64,000 bases of DNA, from positions 62,073,018-62,137,017 of the forward strand of contig CM045763.1 of assembly GCA_025200525.1 (NCBI GenBank). Reading direction: 5' to 3'. The stretch comes from Camellia lanceoleosa. Its lineage: Eukaryota > Streptophyta > Magnoliopsida > Ericales > Theaceae. Under the pieces are notes generated by a model. It made no database searches and was not told the origin of the DNA. It was given only the letters and a program-made list of their open reading frames with translations. Below, in pieces: positions 46,555 through 57,211 of the stretch (position 1 is the first letter of the stretch; each line of letters starts with the position of its first letter). The translations under genes and the position numbers were made by a program.

Positions 46555-47017
46555 AAATATATATATATATATATGTAATGGTGCTACAGGTTCAAAAACT
46601 GCCTCAATGCCCCAAAAAAATTTTTTTTTTTTTTCACAGAAGAAAGGAGGAGGAAGACGGCCAGGGCGAAGGGAGGGGAGGGGGAGGAGGAGGGAGGGGA
46701 GGAAGGACAGGAGGGGCCCTAAAAAATGGAGGAGGAGGACGCGATCGGCGAAGGCCGACGCGACCGGCGGCACGATCGACACGATCGGAGGAGGAGGACG
46801 GCGACGCGATCAAGGAGGCCGACGCTCTCTTTTTCCTCTCTCCTCTCCTCTCTTTCTCTCCCTCTTCCTCTGCAACTCAGAGTTGCAGAGGTTCAACAAT
46901 GGCGAAAAAAAAAAAACGGAATGCCCAAAACGACGTCGTTTTGGACATTCGGGGCATTCAAGCCAACAATATTTCGGGTCCTCAAACATTTTCCTATATA
47001 TATATATATAACTTCAG
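46555..47017. mobile_element. Terminal-inverted-repeat element with a GC-rich, possibly captured interior
   Basis: Both ends carry an (AT)n run followed, moving inward, by ctgcctcaatgcccc (left) and, on the other strand, ggcttgaatgccccg (right). The interior is a purine-rich block of very high G+C (46640-46830), a CT-rich leader, a hairpin and atggcgaaaaaaaaaaaacg, followed by the palindrome aaaacgacgtcgtttt. Overlapping frames in all plus phases give Arg/Gly-rich low-complexity products that I do not call genes. It may be a MITE that captured a promoter/5'-UTR fragment of a gene. Confidence 0.45.
46867..46891. repeat. Perfect hairpin, 11-bp stem
   Basis: cctctgcaact and agttgcagagg are separated by three bases. 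It lies just upstream of an ATG in the GC-rich element. Confidence 0.85.
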
Positions 47018-47153
47018 ATAGCCAATAAAAGTGGACACTATTTGATAAAACTCGACTAAAATTTTATTTTTAATTTTTTTTATATAATTAATTTAGTGGT
47101 GTGAACCTCTGTAATTCTAAGTATGTTTAATTTTAAACGTGCAAAATACTTTG

Positions 47154-47481
47154 GGTGTGTTTAGTTTGTATTTTGAGATAAAAATTTTTTAAAAAATTAT
47201 GAGGAGAGAGTTTAGAAATTTTTTTAATTTATTTAGTTGTATATTTTAAAAATAATTTTGAAATTTGAGAATTTTGGATAATTTGATATTTTGTTATAAT
47301 TTAATAAATATATATGAGAGAAAAATGATTGAGAAAGTGAGAGGAGAAAGAAAAAGTGATTAATTAATGTGTAATAGAGAGAGAAGTAATTTTTAAAAAA
47401 AAAATTTATAATTTATAACAAAAATATATTTTTAAAATTTTTTTCTAAAATCATATTTCAAAATATAAATCAAACCCACCC
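47154..47481. mobile_element. MITE with ~28-bp terminal inverted repeats, copy 1
   Basis: The left end gggtgtgtttagtttgtatt and the right end aatataaatcaaacccaccc are imperfect inverted repeats. The interior shares atgattgag, gattaattaatgtgtaatagagagaga and other words with the element at 48759-49044, so the two belong to one family. Confidence 0.65.
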
Positions 47482-47625
47482 TTCAAGTTTACAAAATATT
47501 AGTATAACATAAAAAAAAATTAAATTCTAGGTACAACCACCCTACACCCTACTCCATGATTGTTTCAGAACTCTGTTTTAGCGGATCCACCTCGGATCCA
47601 CATTTCAATGAGAGAGCTGTGATTC

Positions 47626-47942
47626 AGCAGTTGTTTGGATGTGTTATACACGTGTATTTTTTAATTTTTTAATTAAAAAAATAAAGAAAAAAATATATAT
47701 ATATTTGGAATAATTTTTTAATTTTTTATGAAAAGATGTGTCATAAAATATTATAATAAAATCAAAATGACCATTTTATGATTTTTATTTTTTAACTTTT
47801 AAGTAATTGAATTTAAAGAACAAAATAATAATTTTGCCCTAACGACTTCTCCCACAAACTATCCATAAATAATACATACATTTTAACTTTTTAAATAATT
47901 TTTTAATTTTTTAATTTTTTTAATTTATCCCAAACAAGCCAT
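47626..47942. mobile_element. MITE-like element, TGTTTGGG family
   Basis: Starts cagttgtttggatgtg and ends tatcccaaacaagcc, an inverted pair, with a long AT-rich interior including tatgaaaagatgtgt. Confidence 0.5.
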
Positions 47943-48758
47943 TAATAAATAAATGTTTATTTTGTTTAATTTATCTCGAGCCCTTCACTTACAGTAATAT
48001 GTGACTATTTTCATATCAAAATAATGGAAATTTTCCTTTCGTCATCTTCAAAATTTATATGTTATGTTTGGATTTAAGATTTATTCAGAAAAAGGACATA
48101 AAATTACGTAGTCTAAGTTTATAATTGTTTTAATGAGCCTTAGACATGTCTCAATATAACATGTAATAGTTTTAACGGTCAAGTTTTTTTTATTTTTAAA
48201 AATATAAATTTTATTGTACAAAAATATTTAGGATCAATTTCAATTGTCACGAGAATAATAATTAAAAAGTCATCCCAAATAATCAACAAATGATTTTTAG
48301 ATATAAAATTTTGAAAATATTGCTAATAAATGCATTTTATGGATAAAATAACTTGGTCCTAAAATGTTAGTAATTCATCACAAAATATCTAATTTTGTCG
48401 CTAAAAATAAAATAATATGACAAAAATGTTTTGTCCTTAAAAAGTAATTATTCTTAAATTTTTATTTCTAAAATCTTAATTTTTTATAATGCCTATTCAT
48501 TTTTTTTTCCCCCTTACAGCAATCAAACAAAATACAATTTTAACTGTTCTTCTTTATTTTATTTTATTTATTTCTTTTGTCTTTCTATACAAATCATGAA
48601 CAAGCAAAACGTTGAACCCTTGATGAGAATAGGGTTGTGACTGGCAAGTCAAATTAATCGGAAGACATTCAATTGGTTCCCAGAATGGGTGGTCCTTGAC
48701 ATATATAGACTGAAACGGCAAAAAAAAAATTTGCGTAGTCACATTTGATTAGACATTA
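47943..48758. other. AT-rich intergenic sequence
   Basis: No gene. Words such as ttttgtcgctaaaaat (about 48391) recall CACTA subterminal repeats but no terminus is near. Confidence 0.4.
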
Positions 48759-49044
48759 GGGTATGTTTGGTTTGAATTTAAGAGATGAGTTTTAAAGATA
48801 AAAAGTATAAAAAATTGTTTAGTTTAATTTTTTTAAAAGATATTTTGAAAAATTATTGAGAGAGAATTTGAAAAAAATGATTGATTTAATGTGTAGAGAG
48901 AGAGATTTATTTAAAAACTTGTAAACCAAACAAGTTTTGGAAAAAATTTTGAAAAATTTATTTGATTTAATTACTTTTGAAAACTTATTTGTAGAGAATT
49001 TTTCTAAAAATTTTTAAGAAACACAAACCAAATAGATTTTTAAT
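48759..49044. mobile_element. MITE with terminal inverted repeats, copy 2
   Basis: Starts agggtatgtttggtttgaat and ends aaacacaaaccaaatag. Internal atgattgatttaatgtgtagagagagagattt matches copy 1 at 47154-47481. Confidence 0.6.
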
Positions 49045-49571
49045 TTGTTATGGTCAGGTTCGGCTTAGGACTTCGTACTTTGTTTTATTTTTGTTAATGG
49101 ATACTCTTAACAAGCTTAAAATAGTTGTTTTAAGGACATGTTAAAATAAAAAATAAAAATAAAAATTTTACTTTTAAAAAATCATGTAAGAAAAAATTGT
49201 GTATAAGTTGAGAATATGACATGAACGGTATCACATAAATAATATTACATGATGTTTATAAATTATTAAATATTTATCCAAAAAGTAAGATAAAAAAAGA
49301 GAAATATTGCAAATTTGATATCGAAAGGAACTAGAAAGGCTAGCTAGGGAATAATTATTCAAGAATTTCGCATATGAACACGTGATATTTTATAATATTA
49401 TGATTGATGCGAGATGATTTGTGGATATTGTATTGATGATTAAAGAACATAAGAGAACATATTAAATGCTAATTGATTAATAAATACATATACATGACAT
49501 TTCGAGAATATTGAATAATTTCTCCCAACTAGGTCGGGCTTTGGTGCATGTGAACTTTGAACTACTATTTA
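49045..49571. other. AT-rich intergenic sequence
   Basis: No gene or structured repeat recognised. Confidence 0.4.
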
Positions 49572-49816
49572 TGTTAGAATTAATGTATAAAGAAAGAGAG
49601 AAAATAAATTGTGTATTGATAGATTGTTATTAATGTATATAATGTTCAATCAATTACATGGTCTTCTTTTATATATAGGAGATTCGCATACACACTAATG
49701 GACTGGTATGGTCGAAAAGCAACAAAGGAAATGAACACTAATTATTACAATTATTAAAGTAACAATCACTAACATATAAAAACAACAATCCTAACATATA
49801 ATAATATACACTAACA
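49572..49816 (-). mobile_element. 3' LTR and last codons of a minus-strand Ty1/copia element
   Basis: Read on the minus strand, a 245-bp LTR begins tgttagtgtatattattata (at 49816) and ends ...taattctaaca (at 49572), with a TATA-like cctatatataaaag near 49665-49680. Directly upstream on that strand (plus 49817-49880) lie the purine-rich ccttgagtttgaagggat and a short coding tail reading LAKLKLVCAYPP then stop. This is the classic end of a copia polyprotein. The rest of pol is absent; the tandem array at 49920 begins where RNase H should be. Confidence 0.75.
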
Positions 49817-49919
49817 ATCCCTTCAAACTCAAGGAGGATAGGCACAAACTAACTTGAGTTTAGCGAGAGTAACAAAACAGAAAATAAACTAATACATAAA
49901 ATAAAATAGGATAGGAGAC

Positions 49920-50345
49920 ATCAGATGGTCATGTCGACCATCGGTCAAGACACCGTATGGTCGTGGTCGGACCGCTGGTAAAGACATCGTGTGGTCATGT
50001 CGACTATTGTAGAGGATACCGTATGGTCGTTGTCGCTGTAGCGCATAATCGTATGGTCGGTCGCATCAAGGTGAAGACATTGTGTGGTTGTGTCAAACCG
50101 CTGGAGAAGACATCGCATGGTCGTGGACCGTTGTAGCAAGCTTAACCTAATCAATGTCGACAGCTTTTACGAGGTCATGCTGGACCGATGTATAAACTAA
50201 CCGGAATCAATGTTAGGACAGTTTATAGGGTTATGCTGGACCGATGTAGAAGCTAACCGGAATCAATGTCGGGACAGTTTACGAGGTCATGCCGACCGCT
50301 GTAGAAGACACCGTGGTGGTCGTGGTCGACGCATGGGTCGTTGTA
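49920..50345. repeat. Compound tandem array next to the copia tail
   Basis: One unit (about 33-40 bp) has ga(c/a)a(c/t)(c)gta/tgtggtcgtg(gt)cgaccg(c)tg(t/g)ta(g)aa and recurs about seven times. A second unit of about 62 bp (gaccgatgta(g/t)a, then ctaaccggaatcaatgt, then acagttta) recurs nearly three times at 50145-50290. It is G+C-richer than both flanks. The minus-strand frame 49945-50154 is a by-product. Confidence 0.8.
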
Positions 50346-51580
50346 CACACCAAAATTAAACACAAAACTACACCAAATTCTTTTTAGAATAATGGTAAGT
50401 TCAGATATCGATCCATAGGGACAATTGTGAAATTAAACTAATTTAATTATTAAATTCCTAAATTAATTTTGATGAGAAGATTGATTGATCATAACCTAAT
50501 TTAATAACGAATTAATTAAACTAAATAATTAAATTATCAATTATAAATGAGATTAGATTTATCAATTGAGGAAAAACCTAAGGCAAAGAGTCCACCACTA
50601 GTCACGAAATAGGGTTTCCAATTGAAATCAATTATGTTATGGTTCGAACGAATAATGCATTGTAACTACAAGTTCAAAGCATTTAACAAGAAAATCATCA
50701 CGCTCAATGTACGAGTACGAACCATCTCAAGTAGTACTAATCATTCACTCTAAACTAAGGTAGTGACATGACTCGCCCCTCGTAGTATGGTTCGCCTCAT
50801 ACCTTGAATGTGAAAGAATAGAAAACTCTTAGATGGAAATCATTCAACAATCACGTAAAGTTGAATACTTGCAAAAATAATGGAAAGTGTATATATAAAA
50901 CTTCTAAAACACCATACAATTATTCAAACCTTTACATGATTGAAAATCAAAAGGAAAAACTAATTATATGGCTAGGGTTTCATCAAAACCCTAGAAAATG
51001 AGACTAGCCACCATAGAGGAGTGGAATGAGGTAGATGGAGAAGAAACCGCCATGGAGACATCCTTAAAGCTTCAAGTTCCTTTCTTTCCAAACCCTAGCC
51101 AAATTTCTCTTTTTCCAAAATAACTTCAACCCTAATCCAAATTTTTCTTGCCTATTTATACTTCCGTGTCTTTCCAAACAAAGTTTAAAACATTTGGCAC
51201 GCTTTTCCAAAAAAGTCAATGCACGCGAAAAGTCAACTCTCTCCAAATTCGGTTTTTGCCCATTTTATGCTTTGACTATATACAACCTAATTGACATTCA
51301 ACACACATAAAGTATACAGCTTGACAAGTAAGTGAAGTTAAGAGATCCTAATTAATGTTTTCAATGATGCACAATTGCCTTAATCAAAGACAATCAGATG
51401 GTCGGTATATAAGCGTTTCAAAGATATACATGTATATATATATGGCGCCTCAAAAGTTGTGCCTCAAAAGTCGCTACTAATACATCAAAAGTCGAACCGA
51501 GCGGCGCAATGCACGTAATCCTGTTGTGTTTGTCGATGCGGCTCGCGCTTCTATTTAAATCAAGTCGAGGTCGAGGCTAG
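50346..51580. other. Unclassified repeat-like sequence
   Basis: AT-rich, beginning cacaccaaaattaaacacaa and including gatatcgatccatagggaca, which has the flavour of a plant LTR leader but no pairing partner here. A direct pair, gcctcaaaagt, occurs at 51446 and 51461. No gene. Confidence 0.4.
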
Positions 51581-52986
51581 TTAAAAGCAAAACAAACTAG
51601 GGCCGAAGCTCATGCTTCCGATAGTCGCAAACCCTTTCTCGACATTCCTCAAACACTCGCTTCTCAAACACTCGCAACCCCTAACATAACATGGCCTCGC
51701 TTTCCCGCGGGTCCGCCACCCTTTTTCCGCACTGAATGAGTCCACAATAGAGTTAACCCGGTTGCCGCCTTTGAATCGCAACCAATTGCCCCCGACCAAG
51801 CGCCTTATTTTTATGCGTTTGAACTTTCCGATGTCGCTGGAGCAAATAATGGCAAAGACAATCGGATATTAAGGCCAACCATTATACGCTGAAGTCATGT
51901 GAAGACCATGATTGCGTTACAAACTTGTCTCACCGGCCGTAATAGGACAAGTGAGGTACAACAGCTTAAATGCTCAATCGGCCTACTCCAAAGGTATGTA
52001 TAAGGATGCACGAGCAAAGATATGTGTATTGAAGGCGGAAAACAAAGAGTTGAAATGGAAGGCCACCGTTATGTTTCGATTCGAAGGTCCACCATATGCT
52101 GCGGTTGAGGAGCAGTGGGGAGGCAACTTGCTTGGTGGTCTAGGAAGCAGGGAGGCTGGGCTGTCAAGGGACGCCCAAGACAGAGGCAAAAGGAAGAGAC
52201 CGACGACAGAGGCAATGAAGTGAGGCGGCGGGTCAGTGAAGGAAGGGAAAAGACAAAAATCCCTCCGATGTGTGTAGTGGGTGTTTGATGTTGTGGTTAT
52301 CTTTCTTTCTTTCTTTCTTTCTTTTTTCTTGTGGAGAAAAGTGATCGGCTGATCCCCATGTAAATAAAAAAAAAAATTAAAAAAAGGAGGTTGAGTTGAA
52401 AAATCAGAGGTGGTTTGAATCTGTGGGCTGACATGTTGATATAATATATTATAATAAAAAAAATATGTGATGATGGATAGTAAGAACATGTGATAATGGA
52501 AAGTAAAAAACATAAAATAAATTAAAAATTAAAGTTGGGTTTTTTTTTTTTTTTTTAACAAAATAAAGATGTGGATGATGGGTTGAAAAGTGACATATAA
52601 TGGTGGAGATACGAGAGGGTAATTTATAAGTAAATAGGGCCAAGCTAAGGAATTGCCTCTTTGTAAGATTGGTCGCACAATTGGGCTGGGTAGGAGTTGA
52701 TGTAGCTCAGTCTAGATGCTAACTAGTGGGGCCTAGATGAGGTTCGGACCGAGCTAAACAACATACAAGGTCACGCCGAGGTAACGACGCCATGGAGCAT
52801 GGATAGCTCGGTCTTGAGTTGTTAACCTAGTTTGAGTACACCAAACCAAGGTACAAGAAAGGAAGGGAGAACCGAGCTAGTTGGAGCTCAGTCATTTATG
52901 TTGCTTTAGCATGGCCATGTTAGCTAGGTCGTTTTATCATACTACCAAGGTAAAACCATCTCACTTGGTTTAAGCAGTGAGGGGGG
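51581..52986 (+). pseudogene. Possible 3' remnant of a Tat-type element upstream of its LTR
   Basis: A frame at 51912-52223 (103 codons, from MRYKLVSPAVIGQ) has a short charged helical stretch (ARAKICVLKAENKELKWKAT) that could form a coiled coil, and ends in a basic tail. I recognise no family. From about 52640 to 52986 the sequence repeats gagctcagtc / accgagct words and ends agtgaggggggtg, which looks like a polypurine tract immediately before the LTR at 52987. A (TTTC)n microsatellite sits at 52301-52325. The reading is tentative. Confidence 0.35.
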
Positions 52987-53311
52987 TGTTGAAGGATAAG
53001 CATTATCTTTTAGGAGTGTCATTCCTGGGAGTCTCTGCATGGAGGAATAAGAGTCCTACTAGGATTGTGCCACACGAAACCTATAAAAGCTCATAACAAA
53101 ACCTATGGAAGAGGTAACACAACTTTGATTCTCGAATACATAGAGCTTTTGTCTATTTGTCTTTTTGGCTGACTTAAGCATCGGAGAGGTATCCGGCACA
53201 CACTCGCTAGCTAGCTCACGTTTGTGTTTTCAGGGAGTAAAGCGACGACGTACGGAGGAGCGCAGACTTGATCAACAGGATTATACGAGAACATTATTTC
53301 GTGCTCGTACA
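52987..53311 (+). repeat. LTR of element E (~325 bp)
   Basis: Starts tgttgaaggataagcatta and ends gtgctcgtaca, just before the primer site. The proposed start depends on the preceding G-run being a polypurine tract; a longer LTR cannot be excluded without the 3' copy. Confidence 0.6.
53082..53089 (+). promoter_or_regulatory. TATA box of element E LTR
   Basis: aaacctataaaagctc, about 95 bases into the proposed LTR. Confidence 0.6.
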
Positions 53312-53313
53312 AT

Positions 53314-53331
53314 TGGCGCCATCTATGGGAA
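53314..53331 (+). other. Primer-binding site of element E
   Basis: tggcgccatctatgggaa directly after the LTR (two bases apart) is the characteristic TGGCGCC(G/A)TCT(G/A)TGGGAA start of Tat-type internal regions. Confidence 0.8.
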
Positions 53332-53383
53332 TTACAAAAAGAACGAAACCTCTTGATCAAGCTTTCCTCTCAAATTAGAAGCA

Positions 53384-53766
53384 ATGGCACATAATGAAGA
53401 CTTGCTGCAATCAGCCATTGATGGGCAAACCCCTGAGGGGAGTGGGAGGTGTGAAGGCTTGCTTTCTATCCCTCCCATGGCGGATTTAGAACCCTAACAG
53501 CAGAACCCCCGGAGAGATGCAAGGGGGAGGCGAGCTAACAGTCCCCATCGCTCTCAAAGTCCTAAAAGACAGAGGCGGAGGATCGACCCTCAAGTTCTAG
53601 AGGACCGTGTGAAGGAGCAGGACGAATTGATACAGAGGATGACAGCAGACATGGAGTCGATGAAGCACCAGATAAAAGGAAAAGTGGTGGCGATAGAAGA
53701 AGGGTGCAAAGGCAACACACCCCCTCGCCACTCAGAAGATCGCGATAGGCGTACCACACCATCGTA
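53384..53766 (+). pseudogene. Element E: gag N-terminal region with one in-frame stop
   Basis: The frame begins MAHNEDLLQSAIDGQTPEG, meets TAA at 53495-53497, then continues open to 53766. It has a basic RRANSPHRSQSPKRQRRR stretch and a predicted coiled coil (DPQVLEDRVKEQDELIQRM to MKHQIKGK). This organisation is usual before the Tat gag core. A stretch in another frame (53817-54029) probably continues it. Confidence 0.7.
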
Positions 53767-54132
53767 AGCAGAAAGTAGGGGCCTTAGAACAATGACAATA
53801 ATGAAAGACTTCAGACTTGTTACCTGTGTCCGAGAGAACGAGAACAGAGAGGTCATATACTGAGGGAAGCACCTATCGGCCCTCGCACACGCACCAGACG
53901 TCATTTAGGCACCCAGAGATGCTAAGATCATCCAAATTACAAACTGTGCTTGAAGAAAGGGCACGATGGAAGGAGGATACCAGGGTGCGTGACCAAGGCA
54001 GAAGTTTCAAATTTCTTCCACGGCTATAACCTCTGACGATGGAAGCTGCCGAGGTAGGAATGCCAATATCGCTTTGCTTACGAACCAGCAGACAAAGCAT
54101 TAGCAAGGTTATAGAGCTCGCCGTTCGTTCCG

Positions 54133-55095
54133 GTGATAGAGAACGCGCCGCTACCTTCAGGCTTCCACCAGCCTAAATTCACCACCTATGAGGGGAAGAC
54201 AGATCCCTACATGCACCTAAGCCACTTTCGCCAAGTTATGGCAGTATACCGGCGGAATAAGGCCTTAATGTGCATCATGTTCCCATCCAGCCTTGGCGAC
54301 CTAGGTTTAACCTGGTTTGAGAGACTACCGTATTAAGACGCCTCCTGGCGCATTGACAGGCGTTTCAGGACTAGGTTCAGAATCTAACACCAAAACACCA
54401 ATGGAGATCGATCACTCTCCATCGACATGGGCGACAAGGAGATGTTGAGATTCTACAACAGTCGTTATTGGGAGACATTCAACCAAATAGGAGATTTCCC
54501 CACAAATCTCGCCATCACGCAATACAAAAGGGGTCTCCTAGTAGGAAACAAACTAAGGGACTCAATTACTATGACGCCACCCCTCACGATAGAGGCCTTA
54601 ATGGAGAGGGTGCACCAGTATATTCAGGTGGAGAAGGATGGCACCCGTGCTAAAGCAAAATATGGCACAACAGCAATGCTAGATAAAAAGACTACAACAA
54701 AGGTCAACACGGTAGAACGATCAAGCAAAAATGGGCGAGACAAAGTAGCCAATAGAGAGGACTCGCATAAAAGGTGGTTAAGAGTCTGTACTAGCATTAC
54801 CACGGTGTTTAAAAAACCAATCTACCGAATTCTCAATGAAATACGCGATGAACCTTTCGTCCGATGGCCAACTAAATTGAGGGAAGCACAAAAGAACTAC
54901 GACGAAAGATCCTGGTGTACCTTCCATGATGAGAAGGGCACCGTGACCGAAAATTGCACAACCGTTAAGGCAACAATTGAGGAGTTAGTGGCGGGGCATC
55001 TCGACCAAGACATAGAAGGAGGGACACAACCATTTCTCCGTAACTACACAACAACCCAAACGGAATGCCGGTCGACGCCCCACCTCAGGGCGTAA
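54133..55095 (+). pseudogene. Element E: gag core, two in-frame stops
   Basis: One frame from MIENAPLPSGFHQPKFTTYE through GKTDPYMHLSHFRQVM and LGDLGLTWFERLPY to KEMLRFYNSRYWETFNQIGD and MERVHQYIQVEKDGTRA. This is the retrotransposon gag domain of Tat elements. Stops at 54334 and near 54388 interrupt it. Near the end, WCTFHDEKGTVTENCTTVKA (about 54912) is the histidine/cysteine segment normally found before the protease. A +1 frameshift near 55075 leads to VINVIHGVFK. Confidence 0.85.
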
Positions 55096-55361
55096 TTAAC
55101 GTAATACATGGAGTATTCAAACTTGAGCGGGTATGTGAGCTCAAAGGAATGATCAAAAAGGCTGAACACTTGAGAGAAGTATTAAGTGCATAACCTGCCA
55201 TCAAAAATGGGAGAACAGAAGCCACAAACGTCATATCTTTTTCGGACAGAGACTTGGCAATGATATATTGCCCTCACAATGATGCACTAGTTGTCACTCT
55301 CCGTGTCAAGAATTACGACATCAAGTGTATTTTGACTGACTAAGGGAGCTCATGTGAGATA
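55096..55361 (+). pseudogene. Element E: protease with stop in the active site
   Basis: ISFSDRDLAMIYCPHNDALV (about 55238-55297) and KNYDIKCILTD lead to the catalytic motif, where TAA at 55341-55343 replaces the residue after the catalytic aspartate; GSSCEIMYY follows in the same frame. Another stop occurs near 55190. Confidence 0.85.
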
Positions 55362-56722
55362 ATGTATTACGAAACCTTCAAACAACTGAAACTAGAGGAC
55401 AAAGACTTGGCACCAGCAACATCTCCCCTGATCGGATTCAACTCAATGCCAGAGTGGCCAGTAGGCAAGATAATCCTCCCAGTCAGAGCAGGAAGCATGA
55501 TGAAACATGTGGAATTCTGGGTATTGAAAGTCCCTTCCACTTACAACATAATCTTGGGAAGGACATGGTTGCATGCCATACGATCGGTAGCGTCAACCTA
55601 CCATCAAGTATTACGGTTCTCCAACGAAGTCAGAGTAATTGAAGAGGTCTTTGGAGACCAAATTATGTCCAAACAGTGCTTCGTCACAGTAAATGGCAGC
55701 CGCGCTGCCAAAGGGTATGTACAGATGGTGGAAGAACCTGAGAGCAATGAATTGTTTGTAAACGTTGGCAAAGCCGCTGAACAAAAGGCAGTAGAAGACT
55801 TGGTACAGGTGAGGATAGATGAAAAGAATCCAAAAAAGTTCTTTCTGCTTGGCTCGTCGTTGTCTAGCACTGAGAGAATAAAGGTCATAGAGTTCTTAAC
55901 CTCTAACATCAAAGTGTTTGCCTGGACCCCACATGACATGCCTGGCATTGACCCAAACTTCATTTGTTACCAACTTAATGTCCACCCAACTGCCAGACCA
56001 ATCATACAGCGCACTCGCAGATCAGCATTACACCATGCCAAGATAGTGGCGAAAGAAGTAGGAAACCTTCTAGTGGCAGGAGCTATCAGAGAAGTGCACT
56101 ATCCCAAATGGATATCCAATACAGTAGTGGTGCCAAAGAAGAATGGAAAATGGCATGTCTGTGTGGATTACAAAATAGTCAACAATTCATGCCCAAAGGA
56201 TAGCTTTCCCCTCCCACGAATAGACCAACTGGTAGACCTGACAGTAGGGCACAATCGGCTTAGCTTTCTTGTTGCGTATAGAGGTTACCATCAGATCGCT
56301 ATGTATGAGCCGCACTCAGAGGTCACATCTTTTATAACTCCCAGAGGTCAGACAGTTACAAGGTCATGCCCTTTGGCCTAAGAAACGCAGGGGCAATATT
56401 CGAACGAATGGTTACAAAGATGTATGCACCATTGTTAGACAGAACAATGAAGGCTTACATAGATGAGATGGTGGTCAAAAGCAAGGATGAGAAGGACCAT
56501 CTCAGAGACCCAGGTGAAAGGTTCCACATCCTGAAGACGCACAGGTTGCACCTTAATGCATCCAAGTGTGCGTTCATGAGGATCGTGCAAATTCCTAGGC
56601 TTCCTGGTGACCAACCGTGGCATAGAGGCAAACCTCTCTTAGATCAAAGCAATCCAGGATCTAGGAGGCCCAACTCAGTAAAAAAAAGTGCAGCATCTCA
56701 CAGGTATGGCAAAGGGCGCTAA
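55362..56722 (+). pseudogene. Element E: end of protease and reverse transcriptase
   Basis: A 339-codon open frame (55362-56381) carries the protease tail (YNIILGRTWLHAIRSVAS) and the RT start. RT landmarks are CYQLNVHPTARPIIQRTRR, VAKEVGNLLVAGAIREVHYP, WISNTVVVPKKNGKWHVCVD and KDSFPLPRIDQLVD. After a frameshift near 56370 the frame continues with MPFGLRNAGAIFERMVTKMY to AYIDEMVVKSKDEKDH and LHLNASKCAFM. The catalytic Tyr-Ile-Asp-Asp motif has become Tyr-Ile-Asp-Glu (about 56458), so the enzyme would be impaired even if the frame were intact. Confidence 0.92.
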
Positions 56723-56799
56723 CCTGCTCATAAGTCGATCGTCGATGATGTCGACCATTCTTCCTAGCACTCAAAGTGAAGTTTGAGTGAGATGAGGAA

Positions 56800-57135
56800 T
56801 GCGACCGCGCCCTAGAAAGCCTAAAAGAATACATGTCTTCTCCACCATTGCTAGTAATCCCAATATCTGGAGAAGAGCTCTTTTTGTACCTGTCAGTCTC
56901 ACAGCATGCAGTCAGTGCGGTGTTGGTCAAACGGAAGAAATCCAACACTTGCCCATCTTTTATGTCAGCAAGACCTTGCTGGGCGCAGAGACCAGGTACT
57001 TACCATTGGAAAAGCTAGCCTTAGCCTTGATGATGGCTTCAAGGAAGCTGTCACATTACTTCCATGCCCACACTATAATCGTCCTAACAGCTTTCCCATT
57101 AAAAGCTCGCTTGAGAAGGTGAACTTTTCTAGGTG
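56800..57135 (+). pseudogene. Element E: first RNase H, frameshifted
   Basis: Pieces: SSPPLLVIPISGEELFLYL, SVSQHAVSAVLVKRKK (about 56834-56943), then in another frame QHLPIFYVSKTLLGAETRYL and PLEKLALALMMASRKL (about 56940-57050). These match the RT-connection/RNase H of Tat elements. The catalytic residues typical of active RNase H are largely missing, as is common for this domain in the lineage (established knowledge). Confidence 0.8.
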
Positions 57136-57211
57136 AATCTTGAAGTGGGCGGTGGAATTAGGGTAGTATGATATCAAGTTTCAACCTAGAACCGCAATAA
57201 AAGCCCAAGCC

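Noticed and set aside
46578..47028. Arg/Gly-rich protein of up to 147 residues
   Set aside because: Three frames overlap in a purine-rich low-complexity block with homopolymer runs; codon pattern and products do not look like a protein.
48390..48450. gtcgctaaaaat words as a CACTA subterminal region
   Set aside because: Too few copies and no terminus nearby.
53562..53904. Minus-strand frames opposite element E gag
   Set aside because: Antisense shadows of the gag coding sequence.
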